In this document: positions 14,542 to 22,277 of the stretch, one piece after another
Layout of the letters: every line of letters begins with the position of its first letter
Position numbering within the stretch: the first letter of the stretch is position 1
From: a virus
Length of the DNA stretch: 22,695 nt
Virus record (IMG/VR): IMGVR_UViG_3300032073_000278
Span: 1 to 22,695 of that record
Strand: one strand, 5' to 3'
Notes under the pieces: model-generated
Database searches by the model: none
Seen by the model: the letters and a program-made list of their open reading frames with translations, nothing else
Told to the model about the DNA's origin: nothing
Program-made: the position numbers and the translations under genes

Positions 14542-14757
14542 ATGAGCCAGCATACTATCTCTATGTCTTGTCGAATAGATGAGCTACCAGAAGAACATCA
14601 GGTAACTATTGTTCATTTAGTTAATCATCTTGCAAGTTTACCTGGGGCATATCAAACAAATGCTATGGCTAGGCTTTCAAGGATAGCTGTAGAAAATCCT
14701 TGGCAAGATGACATAGAAGGTCTTGAGAAATTTCCTATGGAGGAAGCTGATGTCTGA
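14542..14757 (+). CDS. Early hypothetical protein
   Basis: A 71-residue mainly helical protein: MSQHTISMSCRIDELPEEHQ, then VTIVHLVNHLASLPGAYQTN and a terminal acidic stretch (ENPWQDDIEGLEKFPMEEADV). The GGGGGG run at 14528-14533 about 8 bases before the ATG is a plausible ribosome binding site. It overlaps the next gene by 8 bases. Function unknown. Confidence 0.6.
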   Translation: MSQHTISMSCRIDELPEEHQVTIVHLVNHLASLPGAYQTNAMARLSRIAVENPWQDDIEGLEKFPMEEADV

Positions 14758-14914
14758 TTATCCTTACAATCTTACAGCCATAGCTACGCATTTAAGGGAG
14801 CTATCTTTATCTATTGCTAAGAAATTAGACATAAGTGAGGATGATGCCTGGGATCTTTGCATTGAAAAACTAGAATCTAAGTTTTCATCAATGAAAAGGG
14901 AGGATGACAAATGA
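14750..14914 (+). CDS. Small early hypothetical protein
   Basis: A 54-residue protein: MSDYPYNLTAIATHLRELSL, then SIAKKLDISEDDAWDLCIEK and a basic/acidic end. The start at 14750 is chosen over 14723 because GGAGG at 14739-14743 stands 6 bases before it. Two amphipathic helices are likely. The stop overlaps the next ATG (ATGA). Function unknown. Confidence 0.6.
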   Translation: MSDYPYNLTAIATHLRELSLSIAKKLDISEDDAWDLCIEKLESKFSSMKREDDK

Positions 14915-15156
14915 GTTATTCAATAAGAACCAGGTTGCATCATTGGATTGAACAATGCCCTTGTACTAATTTTTTAGTAAAGAATAAAAAAGAACAAGAA
15001 CAAGTTGATGGTGTTTGGTATGACGTTGTTGTGGTTGAATGTCTTGTAAAAGCAGAGGATCAACAATCTTTACCTCATACTCCTACAGATACATCCGAAA
15101 AAGCTTTGGATGCCATGCAGCAGAGGATTCTTGACAGGTTGGAGGATCAAAAATGA
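14911..15156 (+). CDS. Early hypothetical protein
   Basis: An 81-residue protein: MSYSIRTRLHHWIEQCPCTN, then VDGVWYDVVVVECLVKAEDQ and a helical C-terminus (ALDAMQQRILDRLEDQK). The N-terminal half suggests a small beta element with a Cys pair (CPC). ATGA overlaps at both ends link it to its neighbours. Family not recognised. Confidence 0.6.
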   Translation: MSYSIRTRLHHWIEQCPCTNFLVKNKKEQEQVDGVWYDVVVVECLVKAEDQQSLPHTPTDTSEKALDAMQQRILDRLEDQK

Positions 15157-15395
15157 TTATCTGTCCTAACTGCGGTGGTTCTTCTACTGAAGTGAACACA
15201 CAAAAACCTAGACAGGCTGCTTACATCTGGAGAAGTAGAACTTGTAAGGATTGTGGTAAGACTTTCAGCACACGAGAATACACCTTAGAAGATCTTGGTA
15301 AATTAATTAATCAGGATAGTAATTTAGTTACTGATCAAGTTAATGACATTATTGAAGATCTATCTGAACTTATATCTAACCATGAGAAACATTGA
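15153..15395 (+). CDS. Zinc-ribbon protein, NrdR N-terminus-like
   Basis: An 80-residue protein with CPNC at 4-7 and CKDC at 31-34, followed by GKTFSTREY. This spacing and the RTCKDCGKTFSTREYT motif are those of the zinc ribbon at the N-terminus of the NrdR repressor family, but the ATP-cone domain of NrdR is missing. It is therefore more likely a small nucleic-acid-binding zinc ribbon than a nucleotide-sensing repressor. It lies two genes upstream of the RNA polymerase, with overlapping starts and stops, so it could act on early transcription; that is inference. Confidence 0.7.
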   Translation: MIICPNCGGSSTEVNTQKPRQAAYIWRSRTCKDCGKTFSTREYTLEDLGKLINQDSNLVTDQVNDIIEDLSELISNHEKH

Positions 15396-15532
15396 TGACA
15401 AACGTAGTAAACCTTACGAAGTACAGACATGATCGTGACAAAGCGATTGATGAACGTATTGAGAACGCTGAACGCAGAATCAAAGAACTACATCTATTGA
15501 TTTACTCATGGAAGTTGTTGAAACATGAGTAA
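15395..15532 (+). CDS. Small basic helical protein before RNA polymerase
   Basis: A 45-residue ORF: MTNVVNLTKYRHDRDKAIDE, then RIENAERRIKELHLLIYSWK and LLKHE. Its ATG overlaps the zinc-ribbon stop (TGATG) and its stop overlaps the RNA polymerase start by 8 bases (ATGAGTAA), so it fits exactly into the coupled chain and closes the gap. Predicted helical/coiled coil; function unknown. Confidence 0.6.
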   Translation: MTNVVNLTKYRHDRDKAIDERIENAERRIKELHLLIYSWKLLKHE

Positions 15533-17921
15533 ACAACAACAGGTAGAAGAAGAAATGTGTGGTCGTGGCTATGATTCACGCCAAAGAAAAGTCCAGTTAA
15601 ATATATCCAAGGGTAAAGAGTCTGAAAATGATTATGCAAGAAGCATGATTGAAGCAGGTCTTGTACCTTTATCAAAAGCAATACAACAGTTTCTTGATCG
15701 TCATTGGAGACAAGGTAAACCAGGACCAAGGGCTGTTGCTGCTGTTAAGTTAAATCAATACCCTGATATAGATGTCGTTGCCTTTATTGCCTTCAAAGCA
15801 ATCATTGATTGTGCTTCACAAGTTAAGACTGCAACCCAGACTGCTATACAAATAGGACATCTTTTAGAAGATGAACTTAGGTTTAGTGTCTTTGAACAGG
15901 AAGATGAAAAACATTTTACTGCTGTAAAAAAACATATAACTGATACAACCCATCCAAGATACCGAAGGAACATGATGATGGGTCACATGAGAAATAAAGG
16001 TTTTGTTTTTAAATCTTGGAGTAAAGAAGATAAGTTGCGTGTAGGCATGAAGATGATTGACCTGATGAAACAATCAGTAGGCATGATAAAGCTTGCAACT
16101 ATCAGATCAGGTAAGACCATGAGAACTTATATTGAGTTTACTGAAGGTGCTATGGAGTGGATCAAGAAACAAAGAAAGAATAGATTTGCTGCCTATCCTA
16201 TTTATATGCCTTGTCTTGAGAAACCTAGAGATTGGATCAGCACTACAGAGGGTGGTTATTACAGCAAAAGACTACGACACGTTAAGGCAATCAAGTCTAA
16301 GGATCTCGATTACTTACAAGAAGTATCAGAAAGAAAACCAACAGCGTTTTTTGCAGCGTTAAATGCTCTGCAATCAACGAAGTGGGAAGTAAATAAAAAT
16401 GTTCTTGAAATTGCTCAGAGTTGTTGGGATAGAGGTATAGAAGTTGGATGCTTGATTGATGCTGAAACATTGCCACTACCTCCTAAACCACATGATATTG
16501 ATACTAATGATGATGCAAGACTGCAATATAGGAAGGCTGCAAGTTTAATCCATGACCAAAATGCCCATGATCGAGCTAAAAGATTTCAATGCTTATCTTT
16601 GCTTGATACTGGACTGTATTACAAAGATGAAACCTTTTACCACGTTTATCAGGCAGATTTTACCGGACGAATTTATCCGGCTGCTGCTACATTTAACCCA
16701 CAGGGAAATGATTTAGCTAGAGCCTTACATAGATTTGCTGAAGGCAAGCCAATAAAGAATGGAGAAGCTAAAAACTGGCTTGGTATTGCTGGTGCTAATC
16801 ACTGGGGTATGAGTCGTTGCAGTTATGAAGAACGTATCGAATGGTCTGATACAGAAGGAGCAGCACTGGCAAGACAGGTAGCTAATAATCCAGAAGCGAC
16901 TGTTAGTTTATGGAGTAAAGCAGAAGAACCATTCCAGTTTGTTTCTTGGTGTATTGAGTGGAGTGGCATGTTGGATGAAGGTTATGGGTATATATCAAAG
17001 CATCCTGTCCTGTTGGATGGCAGTAACAATGGCTATCAACACTTTGCAGCCATGACCTGTGATCAAGACCTTGCAGGTAAAGTAAATCTTATGCATTTTA
17101 ATGAGATCCAAGATCTTTATAACGAGGTAAGAACAAAACTGATTGCTGATCTTTCTGACAGTGAAGAGCCTTTGGCTAAAGATTGGTATAAATATCAAGA
17201 AGTTATATCAAGAAAGCTAGTAAAAAAACCGATAATGATGATTCCTTACAGTGGTACTTTGTATGGTATCTGTTATGCAATCAAAGATTATATACATCAG
17301 CAGAATATACATTTGGATTGGCCGACAGATGACTTTGCACATAACTATTTCTTGGCAAGGAAGATTGTAGAAACTGTTAAAAAAGTATGCCCAAAGTCTT
17401 CAATCATCATGCAATATTTAACAGACATTGCCAAATGTTTTGGTAATGAAAGTAAAGTAATGAAGTGGAATACACCTTCTAAGTTTTATGTTAACCAGAA
17501 TTATTACAAGCTTAGTAGTAAACAAATAAAGACCAAAATAGGCACTAGCACTATAAGATTGTCACTTACTGATGCTACGGATGAGGTAGATAAAAGAAAG
17601 ACTAGTATTAGTTTTGCCAGTAACTTTGTTCATAGTTTAGATGCTGCTAATGTACATTTAGCATTGCATAAAAGTAAGCAGAAAGGTCTTACAAACTTTA
17701 CAACTATCCACGATTGTTTTGGCTCTAATGCTGCTGACATCCAAGAATTTATATCCTGTGTGAAAGAATCTTTTGTAGAAATGTACACCGATAATGTACT
17801 GGATAATTTATATGACCAAGCTGTTCAGCAGTTAGATAAACCAAGAAGATTACCGACACCACCAGATCCAGGTGACTTTAATATCTGTGAAGTTCTTCTT
17901 GCTCCATATGTATTTAGCTGA
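15525..17921 (+). CDS. T7-type single-subunit DNA-directed RNA polymerase
   Basis: The 798-residue enzyme transcribes phage genes from its own promoters; T7 gp1 has 883 residues, so the N-terminal half is shorter. Seen: DFTGRIYPA at 378-386 (T7 D-x-x-GR motif), motif A LDGSNNGYQHF at 497-507 with metal ligand D498, motif B SRKLVKKPIMMIPYSGTLYG at 562-581 (R563, K567, Y575), SNFVHSLDAANV at 699-710, motif C TIHDCFG at 727-733 with D730. The region at 661-698, corresponding to the T7 promoter-specificity loop, is unlike T7, so promoters should differ. It ends in YVFS, close to the typical aromatic C-terminus. All catalytic residues are intact. Confidence 0.95.
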   Translation: MSKQQQVEEEMCGRGYDSRQRKVQLNISKGKESENDYARSMIEAGLVPLSKAIQQFLDRHWRQGKPGPRAVAAVKLNQYPDIDVVAFIAFKAIIDCASQVKTATQTAIQIGHLLEDELRFSVFEQEDEKHFTAVKKHITDTTHPRYRRNMMMGHMRNKGFVFKSWSKEDKLRVGMKMIDLMKQSVGMIKLATIRSGKTMRTYIEFTEGAMEWIKKQRKNRFAAYPIYMPCLEKPRDWISTTEGGYYSKRLRHVKAIKSKDLDYLQEVSERKPTAFFAALNALQSTKWEVNKNVLEIAQSCWDRGIEVGCLIDAETLPLPPKPHDIDTNDDARLQYRKAASLIHDQNAHDRAKRFQCLSLLDTGLYYKDETFYHVYQADFTGRIYPAAATFNPQGNDLARALHRFAEGKPIKNGEAKNWLGIAGANHWGMSRCSYEERIEWSDTEGAALARQVANNPEATVSLWSKAEEPFQFVSWCIEWSGMLDEGYGYISKHPVLLDGSNNGYQHFAAMTCDQDLAGKVNLMHFNEIQDLYNEVRTKLIADLSDSEEPLAKDWYKYQEVISRKLVKKPIMMIPYSGTLYGICYAIKDYIHQQNIHLDWPTDDFAHNYFLARKIVETVKKVCPKSSIIMQYLTDIAKCFGNESKVMKWNTPSKFYVNQNYYKLSSKQIKTKIGTSTIRLSLTDATDEVDKRKTSISFASNFVHSLDAANVHLALHKSKQKGLTNFTTIHDCFGSNAADIQEFISCVKESFVEMYTDNVLDNLYDQAVQQLDKPRRLPTPPDPGDFNICEVLLAPYVFS

Positions 17922-17942
17922 CAAAGGGGTGACAGATAAAAA

Positions 17943-18635
17943 ATGTACGGTAATATCAATGTTACGTCTACCGCAGACGATTTTAAAAGAAACTTTAAAA
18001 AAACCTATCAAATGATTAAACCTGAAATTTGTAATTTCACTACACCAGTGTGCGTATTGCAATATGCGTGGTTAGTTGAACCAGACACTAAGTTTGATGC
18101 TGCTGGATTATGGCAAGTCGAATGTCTTATCGAACCAGAGAAAGCACAAGAACTTGAAGAACAACTTAATGGACTTCTTGAAAGATGGAAAGCACAACTA
18201 AAGGCTGCAAATCCTAATAAGAAATACAAGCTTGCACCTGCTCGCTTTGGTTATGAAGAAGTTGATGGTACTCCTTACTTTAAAATAAAAACAAAAATGA
18301 AAGGTGGTGGAGTAAGAGCAGATGGTACTCAATGGAAAAAAAGGCCACCTGTTTTATATAACTCTGATGGTTCTCCTATGTCAGAAGAACAAAGGCAAGC
18401 TGTAAACAAACTTGGACCAGGTTCAACTGGGCAAGTCAATATAAGATGTAGCGGATGGGAAGCACCAGCTTTCGGTGTCGGTATAAAGATCGAACCTGAA
18501 GCTGTAATCATTCACAACTTTGTTGAATATGTCAAAGATGCAAAAGGCTACGGCTTTGAAACAAAAGAAGCAACCCCAGAGGAAGCCCCTAAGGTCGCAG
18601 GTTTTGAGACAGTCTCTTCAGGGAGTGAATTTTAG
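17943..18635 (+). CDS. Single-stranded DNA-binding protein (T7 gp2.5-like)
   Basis: A 230-residue protein with an OB-fold-type central part: FTTPVCVLQYAWLVEPDTKF, then WQVECLIEP, YFKIKTKMKGGG, RPPVLYNSDGSPM and GSTGQVNIRCSGWE follow the gp2.5 order. It coats ssDNA and coordinates helicase and polymerase. In T7 a strongly acidic tail ending in Phe contacts partners; here the tail (EATPEEAPKVAGFETVSSGSEF) is only mildly acidic but keeps the final Phe. The start at 17943 has AAGGGG 13 bases upstream; an alternative ATG at 18012 would remove 23 residues and matches relatives equally well. It lies between RNA polymerase and endonuclease as in T7. Confidence 0.85.
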   Translation: MYGNINVTSTADDFKRNFKKTYQMIKPEICNFTTPVCVLQYAWLVEPDTKFDAAGLWQVECLIEPEKAQELEEQLNGLLERWKAQLKAANPNKKYKLAPARFGYEEVDGTPYFKIKTKMKGGGVRADGTQWKKRPPVLYNSDGSPMSEEQRQAVNKLGPGSTGQVNIRCSGWEAPAFGVGIKIEPEAVIIHNFVEYVKDAKGYGFETKEATPEEAPKVAGFETVSSGSEF

Positions 18636-18987
18636 AAGTAAATTTGAAGCTACAATAGCTGCAAGTTTAAACGCAAATAAAATTCCCTATGACTATGAAA
18701 AAATTGATCTTGAATACTGCATCATCGGGTCTTACAAACCTGACTTCATCTTTAAAAACTTTATCGTTGAAGCCAAAGGTTACTTCTCTCCTGAGGACAG
18801 AAGAAAGATGCTTGCAGTTAAGGAGAAACATCCCAGTTTAGATATACGTTTCTGTTTTCAGAACGCAAAAACAAAACTAAGTCGTGGCAAAAAGAGAAGC
18901 CTTACCTATGCTCAATGGGCAGAACGTCATGGGTTTCTCTGGAGTCATGGCTCCATCCCAGAAGAATGGCATGAACGACAAGAGTAA
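18604..18987 (+). CDS. Endonuclease I, Holliday-junction resolvase (T7 gp3-like)
   Basis: This nuclease resolves branched DNA and degrades host DNA. Seen (from the TTG at 18604): FRSKFE with E15, YKPDF with D47, VEAKG with E56 and K58, in the spacing of T7 catalytic residues E20, D55, E65, K67; then HPSLDIRFCF and GFLWSHGSIPEEW like T7. The start is unclear: the frame opens to an ATG at 18520 inside the SSB gene, adding 28 basic residues, while TTG 18604 has AAGG 9 bases upstream and GTG 18625 would leave only a few residues before the active site. It overlaps the SSB gene and, by 17 bases, the primase-helicase gene. Confidence 0.85.
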   Translation: MRQSLQGVNFRSKFEATIAASLNANKIPYDYEKIDLEYCIIGSYKPDFIFKNFIVEAKGYFSPEDRRKMLAVKEKHPSLDIRFCFQNAKTKLSRGKKRSLTYAQWAERHGFLWSHGSIPEEWHERQE

Positions 18988-20578
18988 ATATGTAAGAAAA
19001 ACTAGCTGCTCTGAATGTGGCAGCAAAGATAACATGGCTATCTATGACGATGGACATGGTTATTGTTTCGGTTGTGGTCATACCTATCAACCACCAAAAG
19101 ATAAACCCAGAAAGTCTTTTATTAAAACAGTGAAGAAACCTTTATTAAAATTTGTATCTCCAAGACCTTTACCGAAACGTGGCTTAACACAAGAAACTTG
19201 TGAAATGTTTGGCTATGGAATATCAGAACACAATGGTCAACCTGTACAAGTAGCTACCTATGAAGACAAGTTAGGTAGACAAGCAGCACAGCACATTAGA
19301 TTTCAGAACAAAAAATTTATCTGGCTTGGTGATGTAGCAGAACTCCAGCTATGGGGTCAAAGGCTTTGGCGACAACAGAATACAGGTAATATGTTTGTCA
19401 CCATTACAGAAGGAGAGATAGATTGTATGTCTGTTTCTCAAGCACAAGGTAACAAGTTTCCTGTGGTAAGTTTGCCATCTGGTTCACAATCAGCTAACAA
19501 GTACATAGCTGCGAATTTAAAATGGTTATCTCAATTTGTACGAATAGTAATCTGTTTCGATAATGATTCAGCTGGTCAGCTTGCTTCAGAGAAGGCAATT
19601 AAAATCTTACCTGCTGGCAAGGCAGCTATATGTAGACTCCCTAGAAAAGACGCTAATGAAATGCTCCTCGCAGGAGAAGGGGATGAACTTAGAAAACTTT
19701 TATTCCAAGCAACACCTGTTAGACCAGATGGAATACTTAACGCCAGTAATCTCTGGGGAGAACTAACAAAGAAAGGATCTAACAGCGTCTGTCCTTTCCC
19801 CTACCCAATGTTGGATCAGTTTACAAAAGGCTTTCGTAAAAGTCAGATGATAACGATAGCAGCAGGTAGTGGTACAGGTAAGTCAACTATATGTAGAGAA
19901 CTGGCACATCACTTTCTTAAGAATAAACTGACGGTTGGTTACATTGCTCTTGAAGAGAGTGTACAAAGAACAATGCAGGGGATACTCGGTGTAGAGATGA
20001 ATAAACCCCTGCACCTTGAGGATAATGTAGAAGAAACAGAAGGGTTGAAACAATCCTTTGACAGGTTGTTTGGTACAGAAAAACTATTCTTATATGATCA
20101 CTTCGGATCTATGGACCCTGACAGGTTGATAGAACAGATCACTTACCTTGCAACAGCAGAAGGTGTAGATGTAGTGATATTGGATCATCTGACAATAGTT
20201 GTTTCTGGTATAGATAATGTAGATGAAAGAAGAGCTATTGATATTGCGTGTACAAAATTACGACAGGTCGTTGAATCTACTGGTATAGGTTTGATACTTG
20301 TCAGCCATTTAAGAAGACCACCTGGTCTTTCGCACGAACAAGGACAGACTGTAAGTACCTCTGACTTGAGAGGTAGCTCTGGAATTTTACAGCTATCAGA
20401 TCTTTGTATCAGTGCTGAAAGAAATCAGCAATCGGAAAGCTATGCAGAAAGGGCAGAACTACAGCTACGAGTACTGAAGAACAGGCATACAGGGATGACA
20501 GGACCGATAGATAAATTATTGTATGACCAAAGCACAGGAAGACTTGTAGTGCCTATGTCCACTTACTTTGGAAACTAA
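18971..20578 (+). CDS. Bifunctional DNA primase-helicase (T7 gp4-like)
   Basis: A 535-residue protein that makes primers and unwinds the fork. Zinc-binding domain: CSEC at 13-16 and CFGC at 32-35 with DDGHGYCF. TOPRIM primase core: TEGEID at 146-151 and FDNDSAG at 196-202. RecA/DnaB-type helicase: Walker A GSGTGKST at 299-306, Walker B VVILDHL at 401-407, LILVSHLRR at 441-449, LRGSSGILQLSD at 466-477 and LKNRHTG at 502-508. The ATG at 18971 puts the zinc domain at the N-terminus; longer frames run into the endonuclease gene. The stop overlaps the exonuclease start (TAATG). The gp5 polymerase gene expected between these two is absent. Confidence 0.95.
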   Translation: MNDKSKYVRKTSCSECGSKDNMAIYDDGHGYCFGCGHTYQPPKDKPRKSFIKTVKKPLLKFVSPRPLPKRGLTQETCEMFGYGISEHNGQPVQVATYEDKLGRQAAQHIRFQNKKFIWLGDVAELQLWGQRLWRQQNTGNMFVTITEGEIDCMSVSQAQGNKFPVVSLPSGSQSANKYIAANLKWLSQFVRIVICFDNDSAGQLASEKAIKILPAGKAAICRLPRKDANEMLLAGEGDELRKLLFQATPVRPDGILNASNLWGELTKKGSNSVCPFPYPMLDQFTKGFRKSQMITIAAGSGTGKSTICRELAHHFLKNKLTVGYIALEESVQRTMQGILGVEMNKPLHLEDNVEETEGLKQSFDRLFGTEKLFLYDHFGSMDPDRLIEQITYLATAEGVDVVILDHLTIVVSGIDNVDERRAIDIACTKLRQVVESTGIGLILVSHLRRPPGLSHEQGQTVSTSDLRGSSGILQLSDLCISAERNQQSESYAERAELQLRVLKNRHTGMTGPIDKLLYDQSTGRLVVPMSTYFGN

Positions 20579-21309
20579 TGACTTTACTAATTGACGCTGA
20601 TTGGCTTTTGTATTCTTCATGTTGTGCCTGTGAACAGGACATAAAATGGGATGACAATCTACACACTCTTCATGCTGATGAAAGAGATGTACATGAAATG
20701 ATTGATGGCAGAGTCTCTTACTATCAGACTATTGCTGAAGGCGATAAGGATGTTGTTATGTGCTTTACTGAGTACCCGACATTCAGACATACGATATATC
20801 CAGAGTACAAAGCTAATAGAAAGAACAAAAGAAAACCGTTAGCCTTTAAAAAAATAGTAGAACAGGTAAGAGAAAAGTATCAATCAAAAAGCTTTGATGG
20901 GTTAGAAGGAGATGATGTTATGGCTTTGCTTGCAACATCTAAACAATACGACAACCCAATAATAGTTTCAGTCGATAAGGACATGAGGTCTGTACCTTGC
21001 ACACTGCTTGCAGGTGATGACCTAGAACTTATAACCAAACGTAAGGCTGATCGACATTGGATGAAGCAAGCCCTTACAGGAGACAGTACAGATAACTATT
21101 TTGGTATAGATAAAGTAGGACCAGTAACAGCAGAGAAGATACTGGGAGAATCTAAAACACTAGAACAGATGTGGGAGAAGGTAGTAGCTGCGTATGAGAA
21201 AAAGAAATATGACTTTGCTGATGCTGTATTAAATGCACAGCTTGCAAGAATACTGAGAGATGGAGACTTTGATTACAAGACAGGAGAAGTATCTCTTTGG
21301 ACTCCATAA
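20578..21309 (+). CDS. 5'-3' exonuclease (T7 gp6-like, FEN family)
   Basis: A 243-residue nuclease for primer removal, host DNA degradation and recombination. Family motifs: LLIDADW with D6, YKANRK at 77-82, LEGDD at 109-113, SVDKDM at 131-136, LTGDSTDN at 166-173, and the helix-3-turn-helix KVGPVTAEKIL at 179-189. Length is somewhat below T7 gp6 (about 300). Its ATG shares a base with the primase-helicase stop, so the two are co-translated. It ends the replication operon, 2 bases before a strong terminator. Confidence 0.9.
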   Translation: MTLLIDADWLLYSSCCACEQDIKWDDNLHTLHADERDVHEMIDGRVSYYQTIAEGDKDVVMCFTEYPTFRHTIYPEYKANRKNKRKPLAFKKIVEQVREKYQSKSFDGLEGDDVMALLATSKQYDNPIIVSVDKDMRSVPCTLLAGDDLELITKRKADRHWMKQALTGDSTDNYFGIDKVGPVTAEKILGESKTLEQMWEKVVAAYEKKKYDFADAVLNAQLARILRDGDFDYKTGEVSLWTP

Positions 21310-21311
21310 AG

Positions 21312-21352
21312 AAAACACTGGCAACCTACGGGTATTTAGTCACCAGTGTTTT
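21312..21352 (+). terminator. Intrinsic terminator after the replication genes
   Basis: AAAACACTGG (21312-21321) pairs perfectly with CCAGTGTTTT (21343-21352), loop of 21 bases, with the T-run continuing (TTTTTGC). It stands 2 bases after the exonuclease stop. Confidence 0.7.
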
Positions 21353-21368
21353 TGCTTAGTCAAAAAAA

Positions 21369-21398
21369 ACCAGTAACTAATGGCGGTCAGCTACTGGT
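21369..21398 (+). terminator. Second hairpin in the replication/structure gap
   Basis: ACCAGTAACT (21369-21378) pairs with AGCTACTGGT (21389-21398) except one A/C mismatch, loop of 10 bases, followed by ATTTCC. An A8 run precedes it, so it could also terminate minus-strand transcription, though no minus-strand gene is near. Confidence 0.45.
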
Positions 21399-21442
21399 AT
21401 TTCCGTGTTGTAATAGAAAGACTCTCCTATAACATCATCACC

Positions 21443-21471
21443 TTATCACATAAATTTAAACCTGCTATACT
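21443..21471 (+). promoter_or_regulatory. Sigma70-like extended -10 promoter before the structural genes
   Basis: TTATCA (21443-21448), a 17-base spacer ending TGC, then TATACT (21466-21471). TGnTATACT is an extended -10. It lies 45 bases before the ATG at 21516, downstream of two hairpins. GAACTACAATA follows at 21486-21496 and also occurs before the early genes. Confidence 0.45.
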
Positions 21472-21515
21472 TTATTATCTAATTTGAACTACAATACTTA
21501 TAAATCTTACTAATC

Positions 21516-21719
21516 ATGTCATCTGAAAAGCTTCCTGTTATTACAGATGAACTGATTCTTGCTTTAAATCAAATCTTTCCTAATCGTCATCCTGATTTGT
21601 CATTAACTGATAGAGAGGTATGGTATAGGGCAGGGCAAAGGTTTGTTGTTGATTATCTTATTGAACAACAAGCCAGGCAAAAAGATACCATGCTCACCGA
21701 ATCAGTCTTGGAGAATTAG
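21516..21719 (+). CDS. Hypothetical protein, first gene of the structural operon
   Basis: A 67-residue protein: MSSEKLPVITDELILALNQI, then FPNRHPDLSLTDREVWYRAG and QRFVVDYLIEQQARQ. The pattern (LI.AL...FPN..PD....REVW..AG...VVD.L) is one I recall from cyanopodovirus genes just upstream of the portal gene, so it probably belongs to the head block. No catalytic or membrane element. Possibly a virion-assembly accessory; unproven. Confidence 0.7.
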   Translation: MSSEKLPVITDELILALNQIFPNRHPDLSLTDREVWYRAGQRFVVDYLIEQQARQKDTMLTESVLEN

Positions 21720-21721
21720 CT

Positions 21722-21946
21722 ATGTGCATTGGCAGACCTTCACCACCACCTTTACCAGAACCTAGACCAACAGCACCAAGGCCAGAGAGAACTGCTGAAC
21801 GTGTAGTCGTTGGACAACAAAGGGCTGAAGGACAAAGAAGAAGAAGAACACCAACTCAAAGAAGCAGAAGAAGATTAGGTACATCTTCATTAAGAATCCC
21901 TTTATTAGACCAAGGGCAAATGGGAACAGGTAATCTAAGGTACTAA
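21722..21946 (+). CDS. Pro/Arg-rich small protein with MCIG N-terminus
   Basis: A 74-residue low-complexity protein: MCIGRPSPPPLPEPRPTAPR, then Arg-rich repeats (GQRRRRTPTQRSRRRLG) and a hydrophobic end (SSLRIPLLDQGQMGTGNLRY). It is strongly basic. I recall similar short MC(I)GG..PPPP proteins before marine podovirus portals. After Met removal the N-terminus would be Cys; no signal peptide precedes it, so lipoprotein processing is not indicated. It starts 2 bases after the preceding stop. Confidence 0.6.
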   Translation: MCIGRPSPPPLPEPRPTAPRPERTAERVVVGQQRAEGQRRRRTPTQRSRRRLGTSSLRIPLLDQGQMGTGNLRY

Positions 21947-21948
21947 TT

Positions 21949-22275
21949 ATGTGTATAGGAGGAAGAAGCCAAGCTGTGCAACAAACACCAACTTTTCGTG
22001 ATGCACCACCTGTAGTAACAGGGTCACAAACTGGTGTTGATAATCCTAAAGATACAAAAAAAGCAACAGAACAATTAAAAATTAAAAGACAAAAAAGAGA
22101 AGGAACTTATGTAGATCCAAATCTTGAAACAGTAGAAAATTTATTAAATACAAGTGGTGGAATGTCACAATCTGATCGAGCAAGGAGAACAGCAAATCAA
22201 GATAGAGCAAAACGTAACTTTAATAAAAGAAAATACTCTAGAGGTATTACAGGTCAAAAGACTAGATCAGCTTAA
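21949..22275 (+). CDS. Basic hypothetical protein with MCIGG N-terminus
   Basis: A 108-residue basic protein beginning MCIGGRSQAVQQTPTFRDAP, with KKATEQLKIKRQKREGTYVD in the middle and an Arg/Lys-rich C-terminus (RARRTANQDRAKRNFNKRKY). The first four residues (MCIG) repeat those of the preceding gene, and the start GTG/ATG context is identical (ATTATGTG). It precedes the portal gene by 2 bases. A head- or connector-associated role is plausible; not shown. Confidence 0.6.
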   Translation: MCIGGRSQAVQQTPTFRDAPPVVTGSQTGVDNPKDTKKATEQLKIKRQKREGTYVDPNLETVENLLNTSGGMSQSDRARRTANQDRAKRNFNKRKYSRGITGQKTRSA

Positions 22276-22277
22276 CT

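Noticed and set aside
15153-15395. Full NrdR ribonucleotide reductase regulator
   Set aside because: Only the zinc ribbon is present; the ATP-cone domain is absent and no reductase genes are in the window.
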